Shown: positions 7,058-7,310 of the stretch, in pieces
Layout: each line of letters starts with the position of its first letter
How positions within the stretch are numbered: the stretch's first letter is position 1
Source of the DNA: Bacteroidota bacterium
Lineage (GTDB): Bacteria; Bacteroidota; Bacteroidia; Bacteroidales; VadinHA17
Assembly: GCA_021816545.1 (NCBI GenBank)
Contig: JAKAXP010000119.1
Span: forward strand, 1 to 7,310
Reading direction: 5' to 3'
Length of the DNA stretch: 7,310 bases
Translations under genes and position numbers: made by a program
The notes under the pieces: model-generated
What the model was told of the DNA's origin: nothing
What the model saw: the letters and a program-made list of their open reading frames with translations, nothing else
Database searches by the model: none

Positions 7058-7310
7058 CTATTTAAGCACCTGCCTGACGGGTTTTGCGTCAAACCGGACT
7101 TCATATGTATTCCCGTCAGGAACGGAGATTACCCTGAACGTTCTGAGGGTGTTGCTGCTCATCCTGAGTACGACAGGATCAATTGAAAAAGCCGCGGATG
7201 AATCATCCCACCTCAGCCTGATTACATTGTAACCGGTGTTTTTCAGATAGTCATTTGATATGCCGTCGTCTTCGTAAAGGGTGTACTCACCGTCAGCACC
7301 TGTATAGACC
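7058..7310 (-). CDS. C-terminal end of a glycoside hydrolase family 31-like protein (5' part beyond window)
   Basis: Reading the minus strand back from a TAG stop at 7060-7058 gives 83 residues that stay open to the right edge. The segment VYTGADGEYTLYEDDGIS, then NVIRLRWDDSSAAFSI, then LRTFRVISV, resembles the beta-sandwich DUF5110-type domain that closes many family 31 glycosidases (alpha-glucosidases and alpha-xylosidases), where GxdGxftLYEDDG is a recurrent signature. That domain is an accessory module without catalytic residues, so substrate cannot be judged. The catalytic barrel, signal peptide and start are outside the window. It is transcribed toward infB with 8 bases between the stops and belongs to a separate transcription unit. 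Another carbohydrate-active protein with the same tail domain remains possible. Confidence 0.75.
   Translation of the reverse strand, partial: VYTGADGEYTLYEDDGISNDYLKNTGYNVIRLRWDDSSAAFSIDPVVLRMSSNTLRTFRVISVPDGNTYEVRFDAKPVRQVLK

Noticed and set aside
1..7310. Search by eye for CRISPR arrays, tRNA or rRNA genes, insertion sequences and defence genes
   Set aside because: No regularly spaced direct repeats, no cloverleaf-like segments, no transposase or terminal inverted repeats; nearly all of the window is accounted for by six conserved coding sequences.

Overview
The window comes from a member of the Bacteroidota, most likely a Bacteroidales-type lineage with about 50% GC. Four things point there: a 149-residue RimP, a compact 414-residue NusA and a 971-residue IF2 packed as rimP-nusA-infB with no ylxR or L7Ae-like gene between nusA and infB; an HD-phosphohydrolase gene directly upstream of lpxD; promoter elements of the Bacteroidota TAnnTTTG type; and no clear Shine-Dalgarno sequences ahead of the genes. 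This assignment is inferred from gene content and style, not from a database match.

Left arm (1-2158, minus strand): an HD-domain phosphohydrolase of the dGTPase/SAMHD1-like type is followed 14 bases downstream by lpxD, whose C-terminal end runs off the left edge. They look like one operon leading into lipid A synthesis genes outside the window. The HD gene starts with TTG, forced by an in-frame stop just upstream.

Divergent regulatory region (2159-2362, 204 bases): this is the longest gene-free stretch. It holds a good promoter for the rightward operon (ATTG, 19-base spacer, TATCTTTG), a -7-like element for the leftward operon (TAAATTTG), and an 8-bp GC-rich hairpin followed by a T-rich run inside the inferred rimP leader. 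The hairpin resembles an attenuator or leader terminator.

Centre and right (2363-7049, plus strand): rimP (30S maturation), nusA (transcription elongation, termination and antitermination) and infB (translation initiation factor IF2). This is the widely conserved operon linking transcription, ribosome assembly and translation initiation. All three genes look intact. The IF2 linker carries three copies of a VGK(V/I)(D/E)L motif.

Right edge (7058-7310, minus strand): the C-terminal 83 residues of a protein that resembles the tail (DUF5110-like domain) of glycoside hydrolase family 31 enzymes. It converges on infB with only 8 bases between the stop codons.

Overall this is a housekeeping region. 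I found no evidence of a mobile element, CRISPR array, RNA gene, defence system or new multi-gene system. The observations most worth following up are the leader hairpin, the complete SAMHD1-type active site in the HD protein, and the repeated motif in the IF2 linker.
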